Source: Clostridia bacterium (lineage in GTDB: Bacteria; Bacillota; Clostridia; Oscillospirales; CAG-272). From it: a stretch of 10,980 nucleotides of DNA. Positions 1-6,381 of the stretch are shown here, piece after piece. The notes under the pieces were generated by a model. That model was not told where the DNA came from and did no database searches. It was given only the letters and a program-made list of their open reading frames with translations. A program made the translations under genes and the position numbers. Location of the stretch: positions 1-10,980 of the forward strand of contig JAGBXH010000357.1 in NCBI GenBank assembly GCA_017629395.1, read 5' to 3'. Numbering within the stretch: the first letter of the stretch is position 1; each line of letters starts with the position of its first letter.

Positions 1-176
1 TGCGCGCACAGGTCAAGATACGCTATCAACACGCCCCTGCCCCCGCAACCGTCACGCAGACGGGCGAGGATTCCCTGCACGTGGCATTTGACACACCGCA
101 GCGCGCGATAGCCCCGGGGCAATCCGTCGTGATCTACGACGGTGACGTTGTCATCGGCGGCGGGATTATCAGATAA
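1..176 (+). CDS. mnmA: tRNA-specific 2-thiouridylase MnmA, C-terminal fragment
   Basis: This is the 3' end of a gene that begins outside the window; the reading frame runs from base 3 to a TAA stop at 174-176 and gives 57 residues. MnmA is a cytoplasmic enzyme that thiolates U34 in the anticodon of Lys, Glu and Gln tRNAs, using ATP and a persulfide sulfur donor. The visible part matches the C-terminal beta-barrel of the family: a KIRY segment, then a strand with HVAFDTPQRA, then the hallmark APGQSVVIYDGD and a final GGGIIR. The catalytic cysteines and the PP-loop lie upstream and cannot be seen. The gene ends 13 bases before a strong hairpin terminator shared with the convergent lipoprotein gene. 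The call rests on the end-of-protein pattern PGQ..V.YD...GGG.I, which is distinctive for this family. Confidence 0.88.
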   Translation, partial: RAQVKIRYQHAPAPATVTQTGEDSLHVAFDTPQRAIAPGQSVVIYDGDVVIGGGIIR

Positions 177-181
177 TCAAA

Positions 182-222
182 GCAAAAACAGCGCAGACCG
201 CATGGTCTGCGCTGCTTTTTTA
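182..222. terminator. Bidirectional rho-independent terminator
   Basis: A perfect 11-bp stem (189-199 pairs with 204-214, CAGCGCAGACC / GGTCTGCGCTG) with a 4-base GCAT loop is followed by a run of T at 216-221. It is preceded by a run of A at 184-188, which is a T-run on the other strand. It lies between the stop of mnmA (+) and the stop of the lipoprotein gene (-), so it can end transcription from both sides. Confidence 0.9.
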
Positions 223-225
223 AAA

Positions 226-651
226 TCAGTTGATGGAATCCAGATAAACGACGATGATGTCGCCTTCCTTAACGGTCTGAACGTACATGGGGTTATCCAG
301 ATTGTTCTCACCGTTGAGTGCGTAGGTCCAGAATTCGCCCTTGCCTGCGCTCTTGGTGCCAATCTTGGTGATGACCTGCTGAGTGTCATCCTGGAACTCG
401 ATGGGCAGCTCGTAGAGATCGCAAACGTCGATCAGTACCTCGGTAATCGTAGGCTCCTTGTCGCCGACCTTGTCGTACTTATACGCATACTCGGCATCCT
501 GTGCGAGCACTTCGCCGTCAGGACCGTCTTTAATAGTAAACTTAACGTTCACGGTAGTTCTGACCGCCTCGGGCTCCTTATCACAAGCAACCATGATGCA
601 GCCGATCATCAGCATAGCAAGTACCAATGCCAAAACTCTGTAAGATTTCAT
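226..651 (-). CDS. DUF4430-like lipoprotein
   Basis: A 141-residue predicted secreted lipoprotein. Residues 1-22 form a signal peptide (MKSYR, then a hydrophobic stretch) ending in a lipobox MVA-C with Cys23 as the likely lipidation site; Cys18 is a second possible site. The mature part fits the DUF4430 (transcobalamin-like, beta-grasp) family: after a conserved turn it has GEFWTYALNGE (about 106-115) and ends with a strand, EGDIIVVYL. Family members are extracellular and some related domains bind cobalamin, but no ligand can be assigned here. The start at 651 was chosen over an in-frame ATG at 714 because an AAAGGAG ribosome binding site lies 8 bases upstream, the signal peptide starts there, and the ATG at 714 lies within the -35 box. 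It has its own strong promoter and probably forms a single-gene transcript. Confidence 0.8.
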   Translation of the reverse strand: MKSYRVLALVLAMLMIGCIMVACDKEPEAVRTTVNVKFTIKDGPDGEVLAQDAEYAYKYDKVGDKEPTITEVLIDVCDLYELPIEFQDDTQQVITKIGTKSAGKGEFWTYALNGENNLDNPMYVQTVKEGDIIVVYLDSIN

Positions 652-659
652 TGCAATAT

Positions 660-666
660 CTCCTTT
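660..666 (-). promoter_or_regulatory. Ribosome binding site fixing the lipoprotein start
   Basis: AAAGGAG on the minus strand, 8 bases before the ATG at 651. It decides the start in favour of 651 and against the upstream in-frame ATG at 714. Confidence 0.85.
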
Positions 667-674
667 GCTTTTTT

Positions 675-686
675 TAGACATGTCTA
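675..686. promoter_or_regulatory. 12-bp palindrome at the transcription start (possible operator)
   Basis: TAGACATGTCTA is a perfect inverted repeat. It touches the last base of the -10 box and covers the place where transcription of the lipoprotein gene should begin. A repressor bound here would block initiation. No regulator in the window can be matched to it, so its function is inference. Confidence 0.4.
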
Positions 687-714
687 TTATACTGCACAAA
701 AGCACATTTGTCAA
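686..714 (-). promoter_or_regulatory. Consensus sigma-A promoter of the lipoprotein gene
   Basis: Read on the minus strand, TTGACA (709-714) and TATAAT (686-691) are separated by exactly 17 bases. Both hexamers are perfect matches to the housekeeping consensus, and the DNA upstream is rich in A and T (715-740). The promoter sits in the 80-base gap between the TspO-like gene and the lipoprotein gene, so the latter is expressed independently and probably strongly. Confidence 0.92.
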
Positions 715-731
715 CTGTTTTTTTGCATATT

Positions 732-1217
732 TTATACATTAAATAGGCAACGGAGCTGCAATATCAGCATGTATGCAAGCCATAGCACGTGCGCCCAGAC
801 AATTACTGCAGCAACAGATGAAAGACTTTGCCATTGCAGCGCGCACAAAACGGCGCACAGCAAAACTGCCAAAAGCAAGAGAAATGCTATGAGATAATTT
901 TGTCTTACGAAGAAAACGGGATACCACCAATACCCCGCAAACAGCATCAGCAAAAAGAAGAAGCCGCCGCGCCAAGCAGAGATGCTGTTGCTGCCGCACG
1001 CACAAAGCACTGCGCCCAGCGCACCGCCCAGCAAAAAATACCAAAGCGTCCATAAACATCCCATCAGCCACACGGGCGGCAGCAGATGTCGGATACCCAT
1101 TTGCGTGATCCCTGCATTCGGTGCGCCCCACCAAAGCCGCACGCCCAATCCCAGAAGCACCAGCACACCGCCTGCGATCAAGGCGCAGCTCAGCGTGCTG
1201 TTGTTTTTTTGATTCAT
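732..1217 (-). CDS. TspO/MBR-family membrane protein (divergent)
   Basis: A 161-residue, very hydrophobic protein with five predicted membrane segments (about 11-28, 47-72, 82-100, 107-126 and 132-155), the size and topology of the tryptophan-rich TspO/MBR family. Visible family traits are PPVW at 47-50 followed by LWTLWYFLLGG, the segment GYWWYPVFF at 95-103 before the fourth helix, and a Trp in the last helix (VLWLAYMLILQL). TspO proteins bind porphyrins and similar hydrophobic ligands and have been linked to tetrapyrrole handling and stress. The usual N-x-x-W and P-Y-L-x-W motifs are altered here, so this is a divergent member. The start at 1217 has GGGGTG 7 bases upstream (1223-1228 region). 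It lies 121 bases downstream of the penicillin-binding protein gene on the same strand, separated by a hairpin and repeats. Confidence 0.68.
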   Translation of the reverse strand: MNQKNNSTLSCALIAGGVLVLLGLGVRLWWGAPNAGITQMGIRHLLPPVWLMGCLWTLWYFLLGGALGAVLCACGSNSISAWRGGFFFLLMLFAGYWWYPVFFVRQNYLIAFLLLLAVLLCAVLCALQWQSLSSVAAVIVWAHVLWLAYMLILQLRCLFNV

Positions 1218-1238
1218 ACCATCACCCCATACAGAATA

Positions 1239-1276
1239 TGCGCGAAAGGTCGGACGTATGCCCGACCTTTCGCGCA
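1239..1276. repeat. 15-bp perfect hairpin between PBP and TspO-like genes
   Basis: A perfect 15-bp inverted repeat (1239-1253 with 1262-1276) with an 8-base loop. It contains the core CGCGAAAGGTCGG. There is no T-run on either side, so it is not a typical intrinsic terminator. It may stabilise mRNA ends, attenuate read-through from the penicillin-binding protein gene into the TspO-like gene, or be part of a dispersed repeat together with the adjoining units. Confidence 0.7.
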
Positions 1277-1345
1277 GTGATATTCGCCCGCGGACAAGTG
1301 TTATTACGCTTTGCGTAGTGATATTGCGCTTCGCGCAGTTATTCT
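1267..1345. repeat. Cluster of GC-rich direct repeat units after the PBP stop
   Basis: Three related units occur in a row: CGCGCAGTGATATTCGC (1271-1287), GCGTAGTGATATTGCGC (1313-1329) and a degenerate CGCGCAGTTATTC (1332-1344). Small hairpins lie between them, such as ACGC-TTT-GCGT and GCGC-TTC-GCGC. The array abuts the penicillin-binding protein stop codon (1339-1341) on one side and shares bases with the 15-bp hairpin on the other. This looks like a dispersed intergenic repeat family. A genome search for further copies was not possible. Confidence 0.55.
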
Positions 1346-3672
1346 TCCGCTTCTTGGGCGTTTTCCGATTCGGAGTCATCATGCGTGTGCGCAGGACAGA
1401 GCTGCGTTTTGCACCGCGTGGCGTACCACTCGCCTCGGTATTCCCCTTCTGCGAGCGGCACATCCCACAGGAAATACGGTGCATCCTTGACATACACCTC
1501 TTGTGGGAAGCTGCGCTTGCCGCGAAGAAGTCCCGCATCGCGTACCGCGTCAAGAGGGCAATCGGGACACGCCACCCCGCCAAATACCGTATCATACGGC
1601 ACAAGCACGTGAGTTCCGCAGGTATGCACGGGAGCGTTCTCACGGGTAAAATAGCCGATACGTGTGCGCGAGGCACGCAGATCGCACGTGCAGGCATATC
1701 CGGGCAAAACCCCCGAATCGGCACAGTATACCATGGGGCGTACGGTTTGGGGCATGGTAAAATCGGTGGGAGCATCGTCAAATATCCCCGCGTCGTACAG
1801 CCGCGTCATGACCTCGTCCCATGCAATCGCACTGACGTTGCTGCGTATGCCCTCCTTTTGGGCGGAATAGTCGTATCCCGTCCATACGCCGCCAAGCACA
1901 GCAGGCGTATATCCCACAAACAGCCTATCCACTCCCCTTTGCGTTGTGCCCGTTTTTCCTGCAACCGCAACGCGCTCGGAAAGCAGGATCATTCCCTTAG
2001 CCGTACCCCGCTGCACCACGCCCTCCAGCATTTTGGTCATGATGGCAGCATTCTCCCGTGACAGCACCTCTTTTGGCTGACTTGTACGCGAAAGCAGCAC
2101 TGTCCCACGGGCATCGGTCACGTAGAAATAAGAACGCGCAGGCAGGTACGCACCGTTATAAAATACAGTATAGGCATCCGTCAGCTCGCGCAGAGTCACA
2201 CCTTGCGCAAATTGCCCCAATGCCAAGCCTGACTCGGTATCGTCCGCTTCACCAAGTGAGCTCATACCAAGCTGCTCACGCAAAAACGCAAGGCTTTGCT
2301 GCTTTCCCAGCTGCGTAAGGATCTGTACGGCAACCGTATTGACAGACTCTGCCAGGGCAGTTGAAACGTCGGTCAGCCCATGGTAGGCAAAATGCGCATT
2401 TCTTGGCCAGAGCTTGTCATTTTCAAAGCGTAAGGGCACGTCATCGTACACGCTTGCCCAGTTGATCACACCCTTCTCCAGCGCGGGTGCATATACCGAA
2501 AGCGGCTTGATGGCAGAGCCGGGCTGCAGACGCACGTCGGTTGCATAATTCTGCACGCGGTTGGCACGCTTTTCGCCGTTTGCCCCCGCAACGCCGAGAA
2601 TATCCCCTGTGAAGGGATCAATGATGATCATGCACCCACGCTCGTCGCGCTCAAAAATGTCTGCCGCAGAAAAGTATTCTTGGACAATTTCCTGCACGCG
2701 CTCATCCATTGCAGCGTAAATACGCAAGCCTCCGCTGTATACCAAGGCACTTGCCGCTGCGCGGGTGTATCCGTATTTTTGGCAGAGATCGCGCGTCACG
2801 TCCTCAATGACCATGTCCTCATACCACGAGGCGACCCTGTTTTTTTGCCTTGAACGCTCCGAAAATTTCAGAGGCTGCAGGGCTTGCGCGTATTCCGCTT
2901 CATCAAGATACCCCTGCTCATACATGCAAGATAAGATCAAGGCTCTGCGCTGCTCGTTCCATTCGGGATGCGTGAAGGGATTGTATCGCGCCGGATTATT
3001 GGTAATGGCTGCAATACATGCGCATTCTCCCACGCTCAGCTCCGTAATATCCTTTGCAAAATAATATTTTGCCGCTGCACCCACGCCGCGGCAGCCGTCC
3101 GCTAAATTGATGACGTTGAGATACATTTCAAGAATCTCTTGCTTATCTGCACGGCGCTCCAGATCCAGAGCTGCAAACATTTCGCCAAGCTTTCGGTCGA
3201 TGCTGATGCGGTCGTCCCCTGTCAGATTTTTGACCAGCTGCTGCGTAATGGTCGACGCGCCGAACGATTTTCCGCCCGTGCCCGAAAGCTTCTTTTTGGC
3301 ATACGCCACCGCCGCCTCGCCCGTGCGCAGAAAATCCACGCCCTCGTGCTGCCAGAATCGCTTGTCCTCTATGGCGACAAAGGCGTCGATCATGGCGCGC
3401 GGAATGCTCTGTATAGAGGCATATTCGTAAAGTGTGCTGCCGCCGCACAAGGGACCGATCTCGTAAGCCTCGCCCTCCCTTGCGGCACGGTCGGAAAAGG
3501 CATACGCATACAGGCGCGACGTGCCGCCCGAGCGCGCGATATTCAATAAGGTATCGGCCACGCGACTATTCATGTAAGGACGCAGATACACGTACCCCGC
3601 CACACCGCACAAAACGCCCGACACAAGCGAAATTGCAAGCAGCGCAGCAGCAATTTTCAAAAGCTTTTTCAC
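1339..3672 (-). CDS. Class A penicillin-binding protein (transglycosylase/transpeptidase)
   Basis: A 777-residue bifunctional peptidoglycan synthase. A short cytoplasmic N terminus (VKKLLK) and one membrane helix (about 6-30) anchor it, with the catalytic domains outside. The glycosyltransferase family 51 domain (about 75-270) shows EDKRFWQHEGVD at 102-113 with the catalytic Glu, GASTITQQLVKN at 138-149, and RKLGEMF...EILEMYLN. The transpeptidase domain (about 320-630) has the SxxK motif SAIK at 386-389 with the acylated Ser, SVN at 443-445 and KTG at 573-575, so both activities look intact. A tail of about 130 residues carries eight cysteines, including CADSG...CTC, HTCGTH and CPDC. Start: GTG at 3672, preceded by GAGGGG; the upstream in-frame ATGs would add a charged segment before the anchor. 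Divergent from the BofC-like gene. Confidence 0.95.
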   Translation of the reverse strand: MKKLLKIAAALLAISLVSGVLCGVAGYVYLRPYMNSRVADTLLNIARSGGTSRLYAYAFSDRAAREGEAYEIGPLCGGSTLYEYASIQSIPRAMIDAFVAIEDKRFWQHEGVDFLRTGEAAVAYAKKKLSGTGGKSFGASTITQQLVKNLTGDDRISIDRKLGEMFAALDLERRADKQEILEMYLNVINLADGCRGVGAAAKYYFAKDITELSVGECACIAAITNNPARYNPFTHPEWNEQRRALILSCMYEQGYLDEAEYAQALQPLKFSERSRQKNRVASWYEDMVIEDVTRDLCQKYGYTRAAASALVYSGGLRIYAAMDERVQEIVQEYFSAADIFERDERGCMIIIDPFTGDILGVAGANGEKRANRVQNYATDVRLQPGSAIKPLSVYAPALEKGVINWASVYDDVPLRFENDKLWPRNAHFAYHGLTDVSTALAESVNTVAVQILTQLGKQQSLAFLREQLGMSSLGEADDTESGLALGQFAQGVTLRELTDAYTVFYNGAYLPARSYFYVTDARGTVLLSRTSQPKEVLSRENAAIMTKMLEGVVQRGTAKGMILLSERVAVAGKTGTTQRGVDRLFVGYTPAVLGGVWTGYDYSAQKEGIRSNVSAIAWDEVMTRLYDAGIFDDAPTDFTMPQTVRPMVYCADSGVLPGYACTCDLRASRTRIGYFTRENAPVHTCGTHVLVPYDTVFGGVACPDCPLDAVRDAGLLRGKRSFPQEVYVKDAPYFLWDVPLAEGEYRGEWYATRCKTQLCPAHTHDDSESENAQEAEE

Positions 3673-3762
3673 CCTGATCCCCTCTTTTTTATGACGTATT
3701 TGCATAGACGCGCCAATTCGGGCAAAAATAATCATGCAATTATGAAAAAGCGAGGTACAAGC
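3673..3762. other. Divergent intergenic region, likely back-to-back promoters
   Basis: This 90-base gap separates the starts of two genes facing away from each other, so it should hold promoters for both. I see A/T-rich stretches (3681-3691 and 3725-3750) but no convincing pair of -35 and -10 boxes on either strand, so no promoter is called. Confidence 0.5.
3679..3684 (-). promoter_or_regulatory. Ribosome binding site supporting a GTG start for the PBP
   Basis: GAGGGG on the minus strand lies 6 bases before GTG at 3672. It supports this start rather than in-frame ATGs at 3705 and 3735, neither of which has a comparable site. Confidence 0.65.
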
Positions 3763-4290
3763 ATGAGATCTTTGAAAATTGCCTTCAGCATTTTACTATG
3801 CGTTACTATTCTTTCTGTGGGAGCATCGGTGGTATGCGCGGTGATTGCAGGTAACACAGCCGAATCCTTCCGTGATTACCGTTCCTCGGTCATCACAACG
3901 CTCAGTTCCCTGCACGGACAGCTCTCAAGCTCCAAGCAGGCGTTTACCGATGCGCTGGCGCGCCTGGACGGCTTACAAAACGAGAGCGAAAACCAATCGA
4001 CCGCACCGGAATCGACCGCACCCGAAACCGAAAGCGAAAGCGAGAGCATCAAGCAGCCCGAGGCGGCACCCGAGACAGACACACCCGACAGCGCAGCTCC
4101 CACCGCACTTTATACCGTGCGCGAAATTGGCGGTCGTATCGGCATTTTTGACGCAGGCGGCGCACTGGTGCGCACCGTAAACGTACCCGTGGCAACCTTG
4201 CCCCGCGCCGACAGAGAGCAGTTAGCCGTCGGCATTACCATTCATTCCGAAGAGGAGCTCAAAGCCCTGATCGAGGACTTTTCGGGATAA
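3763..4290 (+). CDS. Membrane-anchored protein with BofC-like C-terminal domain
   Basis: A 175-residue protein with one predicted membrane helix near the N terminus (about 6-29), a short stretch with coiled-coil character (SSVITTLSSLHGQLSSSKQAFTDALARLDGL), a low-complexity linker rich in Ser, Glu, Pro and Thr (about 74-114), and a compact C-terminal domain (117-175). That domain reads YTVREIGGRIGIFDAGG, then VPVATLPRADREQLAVGI, then EELKALIEDF, and resembles the BofC C-terminal domain. In Bacillus, BofC is a forespore-produced protein that controls the SpoIVB protease. Proteins with only this domain are widespread in Clostridia, so a sporulation role is not shown. The start at 3763 has GAGGT 6 bases upstream; the ATGs at 3742 and 3691 have none. 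It is divergent from the penicillin-binding protein gene, which suggests an envelope role. Confidence 0.7.
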   Translation: MRSLKIAFSILLCVTILSVGASVVCAVIAGNTAESFRDYRSSVITTLSSLHGQLSSSKQAFTDALARLDGLQNESENQSTAPESTAPETESESESIKQPEAAPETDTPDSAAPTALYTVREIGGRIGIFDAGGALVRTVNVPVATLPRADREQLAVGITIHSEEELKALIEDFSG

Positions 4291-4644
4291 ATAAACAAGG
4301 TCAGCCCCATGGGGCTGCAAAATTAGCGAAAAAATTGAACAAAGGGCTGCTTGGCAAGGCAGCCCTTAATGCTTTCAAATAGTAATTGCCGCAGGCGCGG
4401 GCGATCACTGATCGCCCCTACGGCTGTTTTTGTTTGGGTTTTACTTAACAAAACCCACAACATAGCCACTCGTAGGGGCGAGAATTTCGGCATAGCCGAA
4501 ATATGTGATCGCCAGCACCTACAGCAACTATCTATAAAAACAAATAAGGACTGCATCAAAACGATACAGTCCTTGATTTTTGCGAAATTCACCGCTAATT
4601 TGTCAGCCCCATGGGGCTGACCTTTATTTGAGATTTGCAAGCAA
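4291..4644. repeat. MITE-like composite repeat: two inverted, diverged arms
   Basis: This gap holds no credible gene. A left arm (about 4297-4447) and a right arm (about 4448-4624, reversed) carry the same modules in the same order. These are a perfect 16-bp palindrome CAGCCCCATGGGGCTG (4302-4317 and 4604-4619), an AAATTAGCG block, and a hairpin (AAGGGCTGC/GCAGCCCTT at 4342-4367; AAGGACTG/CAGTCCTT at 4546-4574). A GGCGATCAC...CGCCCCTACG module (4395-4422 and 4470-4515) follows, and the arms meet at a central inverted GGGTTTT/AAAACCC (4437-4455). The arms have diverged, so the element is old or degenerate. It has no transposase, so any movement would need help from elsewhere. The same GGCGAT...CGCCCCTACG module occurs inside dnaE. 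Confidence 0.72.
4546..4581 (+). terminator. Possible intrinsic terminator within the right repeat arm
   Basis: An 8-bp stem (4546-4553 with 4567-4574), extended by ATC/GAT past one mismatch, is followed by GATTTTT. On the + strand it could stop read-through from the BofC-like gene before the convergent LRR gene. It coincides with a hairpin module of the repeat element, so it may be a repeat part used as a terminator. Confidence 0.45.
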
Positions 4645-6381
4645 CTACTCTTCCACGTACACCACAAGCGGCGTCAGCTGCTCTCTCGTTTTCTTTGACA
4701 TGTCAATGCTTTCCCATTCCGCCTGCGTCCCAACAAATCGAATTTCCTTGATGTCCTCACAGTATTCAAAAATATTATCATCGATCTGCAGAACACCGTG
4801 ATACAAGGTCACCGTTTCAAGCCTGCTGCATTGCATGAACGCCCATTCACCGATGCGCTCAATCCCTCGGGGGAGCTCGATACTTTTCACGTTAGGAACA
4901 CCTTTAAGCATATACGCCTTGATCTCTGTCAAATTCGCAGAAAGCCTGATTTCCGTAACACGCAGACAGGACGTAAAGGCGTGCCCATGCACCTCCGTCA
5001 CGCTATCAGGCAAAATCACTTGGGTAATATCGGTAGCACAAAAAGCATATGAACCTATAGTTTTCAAGGTACTCGGGAAATTGATTTCCTCCAGATAATA
5101 GGCATCCGCAAAGGCAGAATCTCCGATCACCTCTACGCCCTCGGACAATTCCACCCTTTTTACCGAACAATTGAAGAAAGCATATTCTCCGATCTCCTTT
5201 ACCGTAGAAGGAACGGATACGAAATCTATCAAAACATTAAAAAATGCTTCTTTACCAATCGCTACAACCGGATATCCTCTATACGTAGGAGGAATGTATA
5301 CGTCCGTATCCTTGCAGTTTCCTATCCCGCTGACTACGTAGACCGTTTCGCCATTTTGGTTTTTCATGTCATATTGCAATCCCTTGGACCATCCTTGCTC
5401 CGGTTCCTCGTCGGTGATCTCGGGCTCTGTCTCGGTTTCCTTTCCGCCATCCGGTATGACTACGGTAAAGATCAACGCCTCTACCTCTTTTCCCTCAACA
5501 GACTTGACGCAGATCGACACGCGGTGCGAGCCGGGCGCAAGATCGGCAATGGGGATCAGCACCTCCATACGCGAGCAGGATTTGCCACCCATATGCTTCG
5601 ACACCGCATGGACTGTGCTGTCAGCCTCCTGCGAGAAAGATTGGTCAAACACCCTTTCCCCTCTGTCAATGGAATAGCCGTAGGTGCCGGGCGTGGTATG
5701 CCCGAACGCCATCCAGCCGTACAAGCGCAGGTGCGTGACCTCGGGATCGCTCACGTTTACCTTACTGTTCCACGAAGCATACTCGGAAAAGACCTCGATT
5801 TCTCTGTCTCCTGCAATCATGTACAGATTATCATACGAGGGATGCACCACGATCGCGGGCGGCACGGGTGCGTGAGTGGTGCTTTCCTCCGGTTCGGTGC
5901 TCTCGGTTTGCGTTTCTGTCGTTTGCTCGGTGTCTTGACCAACCTTGTCGCCCGTCTCCTCCTCGGGTTCATCCGTCTGCTCCTCGGGCGTCTCGGTCTC
6001 TTCTTCACCAATGCCTTCCTCGTTTTCATGGCTATCATTACGCAGCGCGGCAATAAAACCTCCGAGCGCGTGCTTGGCGTCCTCGCCCAGCAATGCGGAA
6101 ATGGCATTGTCGTCCTCGGTCAGAAAGATCTGCGCAAAATGCAGCACAGTGCCGTCGTATGCGGGGTACTTGTTCTCTACGTATCTGACGGCTTGCACGC
6201 TCACCACCGCTCCTGCCACCGTGACCGTCAGCGTGCTCACGCCCAACAAAAGCGCAATCACGGCAGCAATCATCGCCACGCGGAACACAGGCTTTTTGCG
6301 CAGGGGCACGGGAGCTTCGGCGCGCTCGATGAGATCAAAATCGATCTCGCTCATGAGTTCAAATAAGGTTTGATTGGTCAT
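4645..6381 (-). CDS. Membrane-anchored LRR (BspA-type) surface protein, putative anti-sigma
   Basis: A 578-residue protein. Residues 1-32 are a short cytoplasmic segment (MTNQTLFELMSEIDFDLIER...) like those on membrane proteins encoded after ECF sigma genes in Clostridia; 33-60 is a membrane helix. A Glu/Thr-rich spacer (117-172) leads to a probable beta-sandwich domain (174-311) containing HLRLYGWMAFG, GYSIDRGE and LAPGSHRVSICVK. A second acidic linker follows. Residues 352-550 hold about eight BspA-type leucine-rich repeats (LRR_5), with the recurring pattern I-P/L..V..IG..AF..C..L..V.LP, closing with FVGTQAEWESI. The C terminus should be outside the cell. It overlaps the second sigma gene by 4 bp (ATGA at 6378-6381) and has its own strong site AAAGGAGGG (6391-6399). 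An anti-sigma or sensor role is inferred from position and topology; sequence supports only the LRR and anchor. Confidence 0.8.
   Translation of the reverse strand: MTNQTLFELMSEIDFDLIERAEAPVPLRKKPVFRVAMIAAVIALLLGVSTLTVTVAGAVVSVQAVRYVENKYPAYDGTVLHFAQIFLTEDDNAISALLGEDAKHALGGFIAALRNDSHENEEGIGEEETETPEEQTDEPEEETGDKVGQDTEQTTETQTESTEPEESTTHAPVPPAIVVHPSYDNLYMIAGDREIEVFSEYASWNSKVNVSDPEVTHLRLYGWMAFGHTTPGTYGYSIDRGERVFDQSFSQEADSTVHAVSKHMGGKSCSRMEVLIPIADLAPGSHRVSICVKSVEGKEVEALIFTVVIPDGGKETETEPEITDEEPEQGWSKGLQYDMKNQNGETVYVVSGIGNCKDTDVYIPPTYRGYPVVAIGKEAFFNVLIDFVSVPSTVKEIGEYAFFNCSVKRVELSEGVEVIGDSAFADAYYLEEINFPSTLKTIGSYAFCATDITQVILPDSVTEVHGHAFTSCLRVTEIRLSANLTEIKAYMLKGVPNVKSIELPRGIERIGEWAFMQCSRLETVTLYHGVLQIDDNIFEYCEDIKEIRFVGTQAEWESIDMSKKTREQLTPLVVYVEE

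Noticed and set aside
1218..1781. Long N-terminal extension of the TspO-like protein up to 1781
   Set aside because: The extension would overlap the penicillin-binding protein coding region and consists of Arg/Cys-rich sequence read through repeats. The ATG at 1217 has a ribosome binding site and begins the first hydrophobic helix.
1258..2061. 267-residue open frame on the + strand
   Set aside because: Antisense to the penicillin-binding protein 3' half; its start lies in the hairpin and repeat region and no domain is visible.
4302..4619. Insertion sequence with terminal inverted repeats
   Set aside because: There is no transposase frame and no clear target duplication. The ends are palindromes within larger inverted arms, so a MITE-like or paired repeat is the better description.
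4323..4667. 114-residue open frame (-) and 89-residue frame (+) in the intergenic element
   Set aside because: They arise from repeat arms, lack ribosome binding sites, and the minus frame runs into the end of the LRR gene. Their similarity to the dnaE insert comes from the repeat itself.
5356..6366. 336-residue open frame on the + strand
   Set aside because: It lies wholly antisense to the LRR protein gene. Its translation has no recognisable domain, and the minus strand shows clear LRR repeats, a ribosome binding site and operon overlaps.
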